Shown here: one piece after another, positions 25,015-33,814 of the stretch
Numbering within the stretch: the first letter of the stretch is position 1
Layout: every line of letters starts with the position of its first letter
Assembly: GCA_006226375.1 (NCBI GenBank)
Contig: SBHC01000044.1
Location: 1-64,000, forward strand
Source of the DNA: Deltaproteobacteria bacterium
GTDB lineage: Bacteria; Myxococcota_C; UBA6777
Direction: 5' to 3'
DNA length: 64,000 bases
Notes under the pieces: model-generated
What the model was told of the DNA's origin: nothing
Seen by the model: only the letters and a program-made list of their open reading frames with translations
Database searches by the model: none
Program-made: the position numbers and the translations under genes

Positions 25015-25730
25015 CAGCATCCACCAAAAGAAGACCCAAACGGGAGCGCTCCCTGCTGGTCAAGATCATATCGAGTCCGCTCACAACGCTTGTTCTGGGC
25101 ATCTTCGCCTTTCTTTCTATCGTCTATTACAAGGTGTATGTTGCACCTCCCGAAGATGACCCCAAGGCCAAGCCTCAAGCTCGTCGCAAGGTGATGGATA
25201 GCAACCAACCCCTCCTCGCAGCCAACGAGATCCTGGGCAAAGCCTGGAACCGAGGGCCCACCCTCACGCGGTCATTCTTTGGCATGGGCGACGTTGTCAT
25301 CGCAGGACCAAAAGGGAACCGAACATGGGGGCTGATCTACAAATCAGCCAAGCAAATTCAGGTGGTTCATCCATGGAGAGCCAGCCAGCCTTTGATGGAT
25401 TGGTTGATTCAAGACCCCAAGAAAGGTCGTTTTGCTCTCTTCCGGACCCTCCAACCCGCCAAAGGTCGCTCACAGTTGGGAACCTTGTTGAAGCCGCTCC
25501 TTCGCGAGAAAGACCTGGACAAAAACGAACAAGCCAAGCTTCAAACGCAATGGAAGGCCGTCGCAAGCAAGAAGGGCGACAAGGTCGTCCCCGCTCATTG
25601 GGTTCACGCTCGATACCAAAAGACTGGACTCAAGCATCTCCCCCCGATGTCATGGGCAGGAGACAAGGCCACGCAACGTTGGCTAGAGCAACTCATTCAA
25701 CGCAGTCACTACAGCGATATACTCAAGTAA
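25011..25730 (+). CDS. Single-pass membrane protein coupled to rnc, 239 aa
   Basis: The ATG at 25011 overlaps the rnc TGA, giving translational coupling. A basic N-terminus (TKRRPKRERSLLVK) precedes one transmembrane segment (SPLTTLVLGIFAFLSIVYY). A soluble, probably periplasmic domain of about 190 residues follows, with FFGMGDVVIAGPKGNRTWG and an Arg/Lys-rich end. No family is recognised. The same frame is open further upstream inside rnc, but that part is a shadow. Why it travels with rnc is unclear. Confidence 0.75.
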   Translation: MTASTKRRPKRERSLLVKIISSPLTTLVLGIFAFLSIVYYKVYVAPPEDDPKAKPQARRKVMDSNQPLLAANEILGKAWNRGPTLTRSFFGMGDVVIAGPKGNRTWGLIYKSAKQIQVVHPWRASQPLMDWLIQDPKKGRFALFRTLQPAKGRSQLGTLLKPLLREKDLDKNEQAKLQTQWKAVASKKGDKVVPAHWVHARYQKTGLKHLPPMSWAGDKATQRWLEQLIQRSHYSDILK

Positions 25731-25778
25731 GAACTTCAACGTACTGGTACACTAGCCCAACAAAAAAGGGGAACCACC

Positions 25779-26348
25779 GTGTCGAGTTTCAAACAGAACA
25801 TTCTCAACCAAGGACTACAGTGGGGTATGCAGGCCGCTCAAGCTGCCCTGGGGCATCCCACAGTTGGCCCCATGTTGATGAAGTCAGCCAAACAGCTCTT
25901 TACCATGCGCGCCAAGATGCAGGAAGCTCGTGAGAACCTGCTCAAGAGCCTTCAAGTCGCTTCGTATACCGAGCAAAAAGAGCTCCGTCGTCAACTTCGC
26001 TCCATGGAGAAAAAGCTCGAACGTCTCGAACGCCGCTTGAAAGATGTCCAAGACAGAGCCAAAAAAGCGATGAATGAAGCAGCAGCAGCCAGCGCAGCCG
26101 CCGCTGAAGCATCTGCAGCGCAACAAGCAGCCGAACAGGCCCTCGCCCAAGCTGCGGAGTCAACACCAGAGTCTACCCCTGAGCCAACTCCCGCAAAAGA
26201 GCCGGCGAAGACCGAAGCCAAAGCGGAAGAAGAAGCTCCAAAGGAAGAAGCCAAAGCTTCAGAGAAGAAGTCTTCCAAGAAAAAGGCCAGCACCAAGAAG
26301 AAGACTTCCAAAAAGAAGACAACCAAGAAGAAGTCCTCAAAAGAATAG
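25779..26348 (+). CDS. Coiled-coil protein with Ala-rich hinge and lysine-rich tail, 189 aa
   Basis: Starts at GTG with GGGGAA about ten bases upstream. Residues 1-60 are amphipathic (NILNQGLQWGMQAAQAALG). Residues about 65-115 form a strong coiled coil (RQLRSMEKKLERLERRLKD) running into an Ala-rich helix. The C-terminal third is Glu/Pro-rich and then Lys/Ser/Thr-rich (KKASTKKKTSKKK), like histone H1-type tails. It could bind polyanions such as DNA or RNA, or polyhydroxyalkanoate granules (phasin-like). Both are guesses from composition. It is 48 bp after the rnc-linked membrane protein, so probably in the same operon. Confidence 0.75.
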   Translation: MSSFKQNILNQGLQWGMQAAQAALGHPTVGPMLMKSAKQLFTMRAKMQEARENLLKSLQVASYTEQKELRRQLRSMEKKLERLERRLKDVQDRAKKAMNEAAAASAAAAEASAAQQAAEQALAQAAESTPESTPEPTPAKEPAKTEAKAEEEAPKEEAKASEKKSSKKKASTKKKTSKKKTTKKKSSKE

Positions 26349-26376
26349 GAAGTCCCGGTTTGTCCTTGGCAGACTC

Positions 26377-27180
26377 TTACATGTCATCAGCGATCGAGTG
26401 AATGGCAGGATGGAGTTCAGCAGCGAGAAGCGCCCCACCCACGGGGCCCGTCAAGATGGCGAGAACGTTAAGGACAGGAACAAAGGACAACGCCCCCAAC
26501 CCCCACAACGCAAACCGTTGCTGCCTCATCGCCCTGCGCTGGCTTAGAAAGCCGTATCCCAACCCCTCATAATACGGCGTGATATAGGACCAGCCAGCAA
26601 ACTGAAGTCCCAAGATCAGCATCAACAACCCCGACAAGACCGAACCCACTGCTGGAATCAGATTCAGAGCAAGGAGCAGACATGCCCAAAAGGCGAACTG
26701 CAAGATCTTGAGCAACTCTGTCCAAAGAGAAAGCAGCAGACTGGTTAGAAATGATTTCTCTTGGGGCAACTTAATCCCTGCTGCTTTTTCAAACGTGACC
26801 TCAAACATCTTCATGGCCAGGATAGCGGTGATGGGGTTAAGGTTGAGCAAAATCGGAAACAGCGGTGGCACAACAAACAACATCACCACCACAAGCAAGC
26901 CAATGGAAATCAAGGACCAAAAGTTTGCAATCATCTGCGCCACCCCAGCCCAAAACCCTTTGCCTGCCCCAACAGACTGAAGCCACTGCACAAACTCCCC
27001 GTTGTAGCTCCAACCCCACCAAACCAAAGCGCCCAACAGCAAACCGTTGATCACCAAAGCCAGCAAGACGTACCCAAGCAATGAAGGCGTGCGCAACGTA
27101 AAAAACACAGACCGCAACGCACAACGCAAACCATCTTCAACGTGGGATTTCGGTAACGAAGAGGGAGGAATGTAAGGCAT
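26377..27180 (-). CDS. EI24/CysZ-like integral membrane protein, 267 aa
   Basis: Six or so hydrophobic segments (for example LLGYVLLALVINGLLLGALV, FWSLISIGLLVVVMLFVVPP, LLSLWTELLKILQFAFW). The pattern PPLFPILLNLNPITAILAM, then a loop, then YEGLGYGFLSQRRAM-RQQRFALWGLGALSFVPVLN is typical of the EI24 family, which includes CysZ, a sulfate permease. In myxobacteria these proteins are usually annotated only as EI24 domain-containing. No cys genes are nearby, so sulfate transport is not supported by context. Convergent with the coiled-coil gene. Confidence 0.8.
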   Translation of the reverse strand: MPYIPPSSLPKSHVEDGLRCALRSVFFTLRTPSLLGYVLLALVINGLLLGALVWWGWSYNGEFVQWLQSVGAGKGFWAGVAQMIANFWSLISIGLLVVVMLFVVPPLFPILLNLNPITAILAMKMFEVTFEKAAGIKLPQEKSFLTSLLLSLWTELLKILQFAFWACLLLALNLIPAVGSVLSGLLMLILGLQFAGWSYITPYYEGLGYGFLSQRRAMRQQRFALWGLGALSFVPVLNVLAILTGPVGGALLAAELHPAIHSIADDM

Positions 27181-27304
27181 CGTAATCTCTCAACAACGAA
27201 GGGTTGGAAGCCAAGGGACCAGGGTAGAGAGCGAGAACGAAAATTTGATGTCAACCTACGGGATCCAAAGAGGGAAGTCAAACCCGCACAGAAGCCTTCG
27301 AAAT

Positions 27305-27988
27305 CTAAGGACGTGGGCGTGATGTAGGTCGTGTTGCTGGGCGAAGAGGAGGCCCATCCTCCCAGGCAAACAGACAGCTCTGGCGCTTGCGATCCATCCG
27401 ACAAACAGCCCGCGTTTTGGTTTTCCTGCGCAGCAAGTAACTGGAGGAAGTGGCCTTGAGAGTTTGAGAGTCGACCGAAGCGAGAGCAACAGGAATCATC
27501 TCTTTCTCAAACAAGATGGGAATGCTCAGCTTGAGTTTGTGCGAGGAACCCACATAGTCCGGCTGTACTGCGCTAAAGTGATAGTCCCAAGCGTACGACC
27601 CACGAGCCGGATTCCCCCGCAAGCGGCTGTTTTGAACTTCGCGAAGTTTCATCGTCAGCTTGGCTCCATCCAACCACAACGAAAACCGAGAAAGGTATCG
27701 CTTGGCAAAGAACTCTCCCAGCATCTGTTGCTCTCCAGGTTCAAGCTTTCCGTTGCGATTCCGGTCGTACAGTCGCTTCCAGAGTATCGCTTTGCCCCGC
27801 TTCGGCATCAAGAAGTTGACGTAGAACTCGACCCGTTTTTTGGCCACAAGGATATGGACAACACGGGCCTGCACAAGGGTATGAGCCTGGCATGTAGAGG
27901 TCGAACCCAAACCTCCGACAACAAGCACCACACACCAAACCCACAGAAGACACACGAGCTTTCGTTGCGAAAAAAGATAGCGAACCAT
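27305..27988 (-). CDS. Secreted protein with EF-hand-like loop, 227 aa
   Basis: The ATG at 27988 is preferred because it starts a clean signal peptide (LVCLLWVWCVVLVVGGLGSTSTCQA); an ATG ten codons upstream has no binding site. DRNRNGKLEPGE near residue 75 matches the calcium-binding EF-hand loop pattern (D-x-N-x-x-G-x-L-x-x-x-E). Beta-rich sequence follows (SAWDYHF-like, GSSHKLKLSIPILFEKEMIPVA). The C-terminus is a Pro/Arg/Thr tail. No family is recognised. It stands between genes of unrelated function. Confidence 0.7.
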   Translation of the reverse strand: MVRYLFSQRKLVCLLWVWCVVLVVGGLGSTSTCQAHTLVQARVVHILVAKKRVEFYVNFLMPKRGKAILWKRLYDRNRNGKLEPGEQQMLGEFFAKRYLSRFSLWLDGAKLTMKLREVQNSRLRGNPARGSYAWDYHFSAVQPDYVGSSHKLKLSIPILFEKEMIPVALASVDSQTLKATSSSYLLRRKTKTRAVCRMDRKRQSCLFAWEDGPPLRPATRPTSRPRP

Positions 27989-28169
27989 AAGGATTAAGCC
28001 TTCAAGCTTGAGAATCATTGCTGTGCACGTGAGCGCAGAAAGATCAAGGTGTTTTGAGGTAGGAGGGTGGACGTTCGCTCAGTAGCATCTTATCTTGGAG
28101 AAACAATCGAACGAATGTGTACCGAAGCTTCTATAGAGATCAAAGGTTCATCTACGACGAGGAGTATGG

Positions 28170-29513
28170 ATGGGTCCTCAACCTACACCCCGGCACAATC
28201 AAAACCCAAAGAACCACCCCCACATCTCCATACGAGAGAACAAGCAAACGCCAAGCAGCAACCCGCACTCCACATCATCGCAAACCGGAACCGAGCGAAC
28301 CTTGGCGTCTCTGTTCGGTACCGATCGTTGGGCACCTCACTGGAATCTACCTCGAAGAGAGGCCTGGGTCGAGGGTCTTCGCAGCCTGGGACGACGTCCC
28401 TCTTGCTCAGGAAAAGAGCGACGGGCGTTTTCCGCTCTCTACGAGCAACTCCAAAACCGCTACTCCAGCACGAAATGGCACTCCATGGCGGTCAGCGCTC
28501 CCCTCTGGCCTCCCACATTTTTTTACAGCTGTGCTGCCCTTGTCCTGTTTGGTCTGAGCTGGTTTGCGCCCATGGGAACAAGCCTTTTGGCAGCCGTACT
28601 GGCGTTCTGCCTTTGGAAAGAGTGGACCGGTTCGTTCCGATACTCCCAACTTGTGTTTGCCCCACGAGGCACGAGCTATCTGTCTGTGGTGCAGGAAGCC
28701 CGTCCTGAGTGTCCCAAGCTTGTGCTCTGTGCCGGCGTTGACACCCCGACGGGAGACCCGACCTACCACACAGAACCCTACCAAAGCCAGCTTCGTTGGC
28801 TGCACCGCCAAGGGCTCACTCCAGGAATGTTCCTCTGGGTAGGGGTGGCTTCCATTCCAATCTCCAACACTCTTCGACTCACGCTTGTCCTTCCCTGGCT
28901 CTCGTCCTGGTTGTTGGTGCAGGGGTTGTTTCTCGTCGGGCTCTGCTCGTACTTCTACATCACGGCAGAACGAAGAGGCAACACAACGCACAACAACCTT
29001 GCGGTGGGAGCCGCCATTGAAACCTACGAACAACTGCGACACATCGACCTTCCTTTTCAAGTCGAGCTGCTGTTGTTGGGAAGCACCAGCCAAGGGATAG
29101 GGATAGAATCCTGGATTCGTCAAAATCGGCATCGATACACTCCGGACCAAACCTTCTTCCTGATCGTGGAGCCTTCTGCCCGAACGGCAACCCACCTCTA
29201 CTACCGAACGCATGAAGGTCCCATCCAACGAGCGCCAGCCCATCAAGAGATTCAGTCGGCAGCCGAAGAGATAGCGCTTCGCTTTGCGACAGAGATGAAG
29301 ATGGACAATGTCCCAGGACCCCAACGCCGCTTTGGAGCAAGCCTGGCTTCAGTAGCCCAGCAACAAGGATACGCCGCCCTCGCCTTGGGAGCGAACTTTG
29401 AGAGCCGTTCAGACTCCCTTGTGGGCCAACATCTTGTAGGCTGGGGAGTTGCTGTGGCGCAGTCGTTGGGTATCAAGCAAAACTCCAAACACAATCCCAC
29501 ACCACCACAATAG
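28170..29513 (+). CDS. Membrane protein with degenerate M28-type peptidase domain, 447 aa
   Basis: The ATG at 28170 follows GAGGAG by five bases. A polar, Pro/Asn/Thr-rich N-terminus precedes two transmembrane pairs (FFYSCAALVLFGLSWFAPMG and LVLPWLSSWLLVQGLFLVGLCSYFY). Between and after them the order of elements resembles M28 metallopeptidases. PECPKLVLCAGVDT corresponds to the strand before the first metal ligands; NNLAVGAAIETYEQL to the usual DNxSGxAA; QVELLLLGSTSQGIG to the usual FxxFxxEExGLxG. The Asp and both Glu ligands appear replaced (Asn, Ser-Gln), so it is probably catalytically dead or a distant relative. This assignment is inference from pattern only. Confidence 0.65.
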   Translation: MGPQPTPRHNQNPKNHPHISIRENKQTPSSNPHSTSSQTGTERTLASLFGTDRWAPHWNLPRREAWVEGLRSLGRRPSCSGKERRAFSALYEQLQNRYSSTKWHSMAVSAPLWPPTFFYSCAALVLFGLSWFAPMGTSLLAAVLAFCLWKEWTGSFRYSQLVFAPRGTSYLSVVQEARPECPKLVLCAGVDTPTGDPTYHTEPYQSQLRWLHRQGLTPGMFLWVGVASIPISNTLRLTLVLPWLSSWLLVQGLFLVGLCSYFYITAERRGNTTHNNLAVGAAIETYEQLRHIDLPFQVELLLLGSTSQGIGIESWIRQNRHRYTPDQTFFLIVEPSARTATHLYYRTHEGPIQRAPAHQEIQSAAEEIALRFATEMKMDNVPGPQRRFGASLASVAQQQGYAALALGANFESRSDSLVGQHLVGWGVAVAQSLGIKQNSKHNPTPPQ

Positions 29514-29633
29514 AACACGCCTGTACAAGCTTGTTCCTTGTTGCATCGGGCCAGTATTTTGGCTATAAGGGGACCCGGACAACCACAGCCGTTGTCTCCA
29601 AACCAAGAAGTTTCGGGGAGAAAGCAGCCGCCC

Positions 29634-30377
29634 ATGTATGCGTCAGAACGTCTTAACAGTTGGACCATCCTCTTGGCCTTTTTCGGTCTACTGTGCCTTG
29701 GCACACCTGCGATGACATGGGCTTCCGAGTCGTCCTGCCGACAGCAGTACAAGCGAACCACGAAAAGTTGCGAGAGCGATTACCTAAGCTCCCGGCGAAC
29801 CTGCCAGAGAGAGCAAAAACGTCAACCTCGAAGCTGTCGCTCCACCCGCATCCAACAGCTGGCCGAATGCAGACGAGAGCACCAACGGGCCCGCAGCCAG
29901 TGCCGACAGCAGCCACCCTCACCCACAAGCCTCTCACAATGTCGAGAGAAAAAGGAAAGCATCCTTCAACGCTGTGGGGATGAAACTCTGGCTGTGCAAC
30001 AGTGCAAAAGCACGTCCCAAACCTGCCAAAGCAAGTGCACCCTGTCCTCACCGATTACCTGCGTCAAGACCTGCCGCGACGCGGAGGTCCAGTGCACCCG
30101 CTCCGCAGAAGACAAGCACACACGCTGCCGACGCAAAGCCTCCAAAGCGGAGAGGATCTGCAAACGAGAGCTTCGGGACAAAGAGTTGAAGCGCGTCTAC
30201 GACTGCCTGTACCAGTCCACCACAACGCAGCTGAAGTGCAGCCGCAAAGCTCATGACACCCAACGTCAATGTACCTATCAGGCTCTCGATCAATACCAGC
30301 AATGCATGAGAAAGATATGGGACCAACGTAGAACCTGTTATCTCCGAGCCCTGCAAAGCTACAAGGATTGTCGATAA
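29634..30377 (+). CDS. Secreted cysteine-rich helical protein, 247 aa
   Basis: The start at 29634 opens a signal peptide (TILLAFFGLLCLGTPAMTWA). The frame is open 96 bases further upstream, but that part is Pro-rich and unlike an N-terminus. The mature protein has more than 20 cysteines spaced mostly 6-12 residues apart in a highly charged, helical background (SSCRQQYKRTTKSCESDY, then RQREQKR-type spacing). This suggests a disulfide-stapled helical bundle on the cell surface or in the periplasm. No family is recognised. It precedes an aminotransferase gene by 18 bp, though the functions look unrelated. Confidence 0.7.
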   Translation: MYASERLNSWTILLAFFGLLCLGTPAMTWASESSCRQQYKRTTKSCESDYLSSRRTCQREQKRQPRSCRSTRIQQLAECRREHQRARSQCRQQPPSPTSLSQCREKKESILQRCGDETLAVQQCKSTSQTCQSKCTLSSPITCVKTCRDAEVQCTRSAEDKHTRCRRKASKAERICKRELRDKELKRVYDCLYQSTTTQLKCSRKAHDTQRQCTYQALDQYQQCMRKIWDQRRTCYLRALQSYKDCR

Positions 30378-30395
30378 ACATAGAGGGAGACGGCC

Positions 30396-31580
30396 ATGGC
30401 CATCGCAAACCGCATCAAACAGAACCTAACAGGCGCGTCCTTGATCCGACTTGTGGCAGACGAGGGTCTACAGATGCGCCAACAAAGTGACAAGCCGGTT
30501 TGGGACTTGAGCATCGGCAACCCCGTCTATGAACCGCCCCAAGAGTTTCGCAACGCGATCATTGACTTTCTTCGCCAGGACTCCTCGGGCTATCACCGCT
30601 ACATGCCCAACAATGGACACCTCTCGGCCCGAGCCGCAGTGGCCCAACAGCTCGAAAAGGAGCTGGGCTGGGACTCCATATCACCGGATTGTGTGATGAT
30701 GACCGTGGGCTGCGCCGGTGGAATCAGCCTCACGCTCAAGGTCCTCTTGGATCCCGGTGACGAAGTCATCATCCTCTCCCCCTACTTTGTGGAGTACAAA
30801 TTCTACATTGAGGGGCACCAAGGTGTGCCAGTGGTGGTCCCAAGCACGCCTGAGTTCCAGCTGGATATCGCAGCCATTGAGCAAGCGTTGACGACCCAAA
30901 CCAAAGCCATCTTGATCAACACCCCCAACAATCCGACAGGTGTGGCATACAACAAAGAATCCATCACACAGCTCAGCGATTTGCTTCGTGCTCACAAGGA
31001 CAAAACGGGCAAGGTGGTCTACCTGCTCAATGACTCGCCCTACTACAAGTTAATGTACGATGAGTCTTCCTATGTGGACCCGCTGAAGCATTACGAACAC
31101 ACCATCTTAATGACAAGCTTCTCCAAGTCGCTGTCGATTCCGGGGGAACGCATCGGCTTTGTGTTTGCCTCCCCAACCTGTGAGGACCTGGAGTCTTTTG
31201 TCCCGGCGATGGCGTTTGCCTCTCGTGTGGTGGGATTTGTGAACGCCCCCGCGCTGATGCAGCATGTCATCCCCAAACTTGTCAGCCTTCCCACCCACGT
31301 CAATGAGTACAAAGCCAAGCTGGAGCGCTTGGGAGGAGCCCTCAAGGAGGCAGGCTACGAGATGGTCTGGCCGGACGGCACCTTCTATCTCTTCCCCAAG
31401 GCTCCCGGTGGCGATGACATGGCCTTTTTCCATGCATTAAAGGAGCACCGTGTTCTTGTCGTTCCAGGAAGCGGGTTTGGCTGGCCTGGACACTTTAGGA
31501 TCTCATATTGTGTGGATGATTCTGTGATTGAACATGCCATTCCGGCTTTTGAAGCCGTGGCAAAACAATTCTTGTCTTGA
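30396..31580 (+). CDS. Class I/II pyridoxal-phosphate aminotransferase, 394 aa
   Basis: Fold-type I PLP enzyme. The PLP lysine is Lys244 in SFSKSLSIPGERIGF. INTPNNPTGVAY, NDSPYYKLMY (the usual Asp of the D-x-x-Y motif) and HFRISYC (carboxylate-binding Arg) are present. N-terminal DLSIGNPVYEPP matches the GNP/GxP substrate loop. It is only distantly like the aminotransferase at 22733. The substrate is not deducible. A GGGAGACGG ribosome site precedes the ATG. Confidence 0.92.
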   Translation: MAIANRIKQNLTGASLIRLVADEGLQMRQQSDKPVWDLSIGNPVYEPPQEFRNAIIDFLRQDSSGYHRYMPNNGHLSARAAVAQQLEKELGWDSISPDCVMMTVGCAGGISLTLKVLLDPGDEVIILSPYFVEYKFYIEGHQGVPVVVPSTPEFQLDIAAIEQALTTQTKAILINTPNNPTGVAYNKESITQLSDLLRAHKDKTGKVVYLLNDSPYYKLMYDESSYVDPLKHYEHTILMTSFSKSLSIPGERIGFVFASPTCEDLESFVPAMAFASRVVGFVNAPALMQHVIPKLVSLPTHVNEYKAKLERLGGALKEAGYEMVWPDGTFYLFPKAPGGDDMAFFHALKEHRVLVVPGSGFGWPGHFRISYCVDDSVIEHAIPAFEAVAKQFLS

Positions 31581-31668
31581 AACTCCTCCCCTGTGTATAG
31601 TGCCCCCCACAGGAGACGAACGGCTCCTATCCACTTCGCTCCTGAATTCACAACAATCGGGTATATTC

Positions 31669-32730
31669 ATGGCGACAACTGAGTCATCTTCCAAACGCCG
31701 AACCCTCTTTATCTTGATGGGCTTTGCCATCTCTTTGATCTTTATATACCTGACCTTCCGTCAAATTAAGTTTGGGGAAGTTTGGAAGGAGATGTTGAAG
31801 GTCAAGTACGGCTGGATCTTGTTCGGCATTGGCTTGCACATGATCAGCTTCCTTGGCATGACCCTGCGCTCCAAGCTTCTCCTTCAGCCGCTTCACAATT
31901 ACAACTTGTTCACCCTGTTCAAGTCGGTGTTTGTGTCCTTCACGGGGAACAACATCTTTCCCATGCGAGCGGGTGAAGTTCTCCGAATCGACTACCTCGC
32001 TCGTCAAGGCAACGTCGCTCACAGCTCCGTGTTGGCGGTGGTGTTTGTGGAGCGCCTTCTGGATCTGCTGTTCCTGGCAACCCTCTTCTTTGTTGCCATT
32101 CCCATGTTTTTGTCGGGCAAAAACGTCTCGGTCAATTCCGTGTACCTTCCAGCAGGCATCGCAATCACATCTTTGGTGGTTATCGTTTGCATGAGCCTGT
32201 TTCCCAAGCAAGTCCTTGCTTTGGCCGGCCGCTTCGCGAGTATCCTCCCTGAGAAGCTCGCTCAGTTTTTGATGGAGAAGTTGGAGCTGTTTGTCGGTGG
32301 GCTGTCGGCGTTGAAATCACCGTGGCGGGTCTTGCTCGTGTTGCTCAGCACCGGCTTCTTTTGGGTGATGAACAACCTTGTGATTGTCACCTGGATTTAT
32401 GCCTTCTCCTTCCACACATCGCTGCCGTGGTATGCCTCTATCATCATGCAAACCTTTGTTGCGTTTGGAGCCGCTCTCCCCTCAGCGCCGGGCTTCGTCG
32501 GGACCTACCACTGGTTCGTCAAGCGTTCGTTGATGCTCCTTGGAATTGGAGCGACACAAGCGAACTCCTACGCCCTAGTTGTCCACGCGGCCAACATTCT
32601 TCCCTTGACCATCTTTGGCGTGTTTCTGCTTCTGCCTGACTACCTTCGCTCCCCCAAAGACTTCCAACCTCACGGCGGCGAAGAAGAACTACTCAGCGCG
32701 CACCCCGAACCCAAGTCCGACTCAGCCTGA
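31669..32730 (+). CDS. Flippase-like integral membrane protein (UPF0104 / LPG synthase TM region)
   Basis: 353 residues from the ATG at 31669; the frame opens earlier inside the aminotransferase, but that part is not credible. Eight or so transmembrane segments carry family landmarks: VSFTGNNIFPMRAGEVLRIDYLAR, SSVLAVVFVERLLDLLFLA and PSAPGFVGTYHWFVKRSLM. Such proteins share the membrane domain of MprF and archaeal AglD and are thought to flip or transfer lipids. The tail is acidic and cytoplasmic. Substrate unknown. It probably uses the aminotransferase promoter, since its start is 88 bp after that gene's stop. Confidence 0.88.
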   Translation: MATTESSSKRRTLFILMGFAISLIFIYLTFRQIKFGEVWKEMLKVKYGWILFGIGLHMISFLGMTLRSKLLLQPLHNYNLFTLFKSVFVSFTGNNIFPMRAGEVLRIDYLARQGNVAHSSVLAVVFVERLLDLLFLATLFFVAIPMFLSGKNVSVNSVYLPAGIAITSLVVIVCMSLFPKQVLALAGRFASILPEKLAQFLMEKLELFVGGLSALKSPWRVLLVLLSTGFFWVMNNLVIVTWIYAFSFHTSLPWYASIIMQTFVAFGAALPSAPGFVGTYHWFVKRSLMLLGIGATQANSYALVVHAANILPLTIFGVFLLLPDYLRSPKDFQPHGGEEELLSAHPEPKSDSA

Positions 32731-32764
32731 CAGAACCACCTTTTCCCGCTACAATCTGACTGTC

Positions 32765-33679
32765 TTAATTGCTCTTCTTGACCATCAAGATTCGGAACCG
32801 AAGCTGCTGACCGGCTTGCATCTCAAAGGTCCGACTGTAGGGAGAGAACCCTTTTCGTTTGAGGGTTAAGCGATACTTTCCAGGGGCGAGGCCGGCTGTA
32901 AGAACAGGTGTGCTTCCTAGCAAGCGACCGTTCAAGTACACCTTGGCAGAAGCAGGACGGGACGTGATCACAAGTTGAGTTCCACCACCATCGTTGGTGA
33001 CACCCATTCGTGAGGTCTCTTGGGGAGCAGCAGAGGCTGTCCCTTTGCTCAGATTCACCTTCACATTGGTGTTGGTCTTGTCCGACACTTCGATGGTTCG
33101 GGTCAACGTAGCGTAACCCTTGAGGAAAAATCGGAGAGTGTGGGAGCCGGGGGTGAGTGTAGCGAGCAAGGGCGTTCGACCGAGCAAGCGACCACCACGA
33201 AACACTCGAGCGCCGCTGGGCTTGGAGCGAACAATGATCATTCCACCGCCCGAAGCCCGCTGAGTTCCAAGCTGGTTGGGGTCACGAGGAGCCGGTCGGC
33301 CCAAGTTCGAGTCGTTGTCATCTCGATTGTCGTTTCTGGCGATGGTGTTGCTACGACTCCCCACACGCTCCAGGCTCACACGCAGTCTCATCTTGGTGCG
33401 GGAGGGCAAATAGGTGTAGGTCGCCCACGTAAGATACCGAGACCGGCGAAGTTCCAGATGGTACTTGCCAGCATCCAGAACCAACATCATGGGGGTTCGC
33501 CCTTTGTATACACCGTTGACATACAACTTGGCTCGACGAGGCGAAGACTCCACCCTTAGCTGCTCTGCCGCACTTGAAGCAAGTGAGGACCAACTGAGAA
33601 CCGTCACAACAAATCCGGCAACAAGCCAACGGGTTGTGCTGGATAGCAGCGATGAGGTCCGAAAGAATGTCGTCTGCAT
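32765..33679 (-). CDS. Secreted triple PEGA-domain protein, 304 aa
   Basis: The ATG at 33679 has AAGGA six bases upstream and begins a signal peptide ending near ASSAA. Three PEGA units follow. The first has VESSPRRAKLYVNGVYKGRTP; the second VRSKPSGARVFRGGRLLGRTP; the third ITSRPASAKVYLNGRLLGSTP. Each is followed by L-PG-Y/HTL-L-KGY/RKGF. An Asn/Asp-rich linker separates the first and second. PEGA domains are Ig-like beta-sandwiches on surface proteins and in kinase extracellular parts. It is the 3'-most gene of a minus-strand envelope block. Confidence 0.9.
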   Translation of the reverse strand: MQTTFFRTSSLLSSTTRWLVAGFVVTVLSWSSLASSAAEQLRVESSPRRAKLYVNGVYKGRTPMMLVLDAGKYHLELRRSRYLTWATYTYLPSRTKMRLRVSLERVGSRSNTIARNDNRDDNDSNLGRPAPRDPNQLGTQRASGGGMIIVRSKPSGARVFRGGRLLGRTPLLATLTPGSHTLRFFLKGYATLTRTIEVSDKTNTNVKVNLSKGTASAAPQETSRMGVTNDGGGTQLVITSRPASAKVYLNGRLLGSTPVLTAGLAPGKYRLTLKRKGFSPYSRTFEMQAGQQLRFRILMVKKSN

Positions 33680-33814
33680 GTTGATTCCTTTGTGTGTCAG
33701 GGTAGATAGAAACGAGGAAGGAGCATGGGACTCAAACCAGGAAGACCTACAAACAATGTAGGCACCTCGGGCTGGCATGGAAAGAGCTTAACGTTAGGAG
33801 GTCACTCTCGCAAC

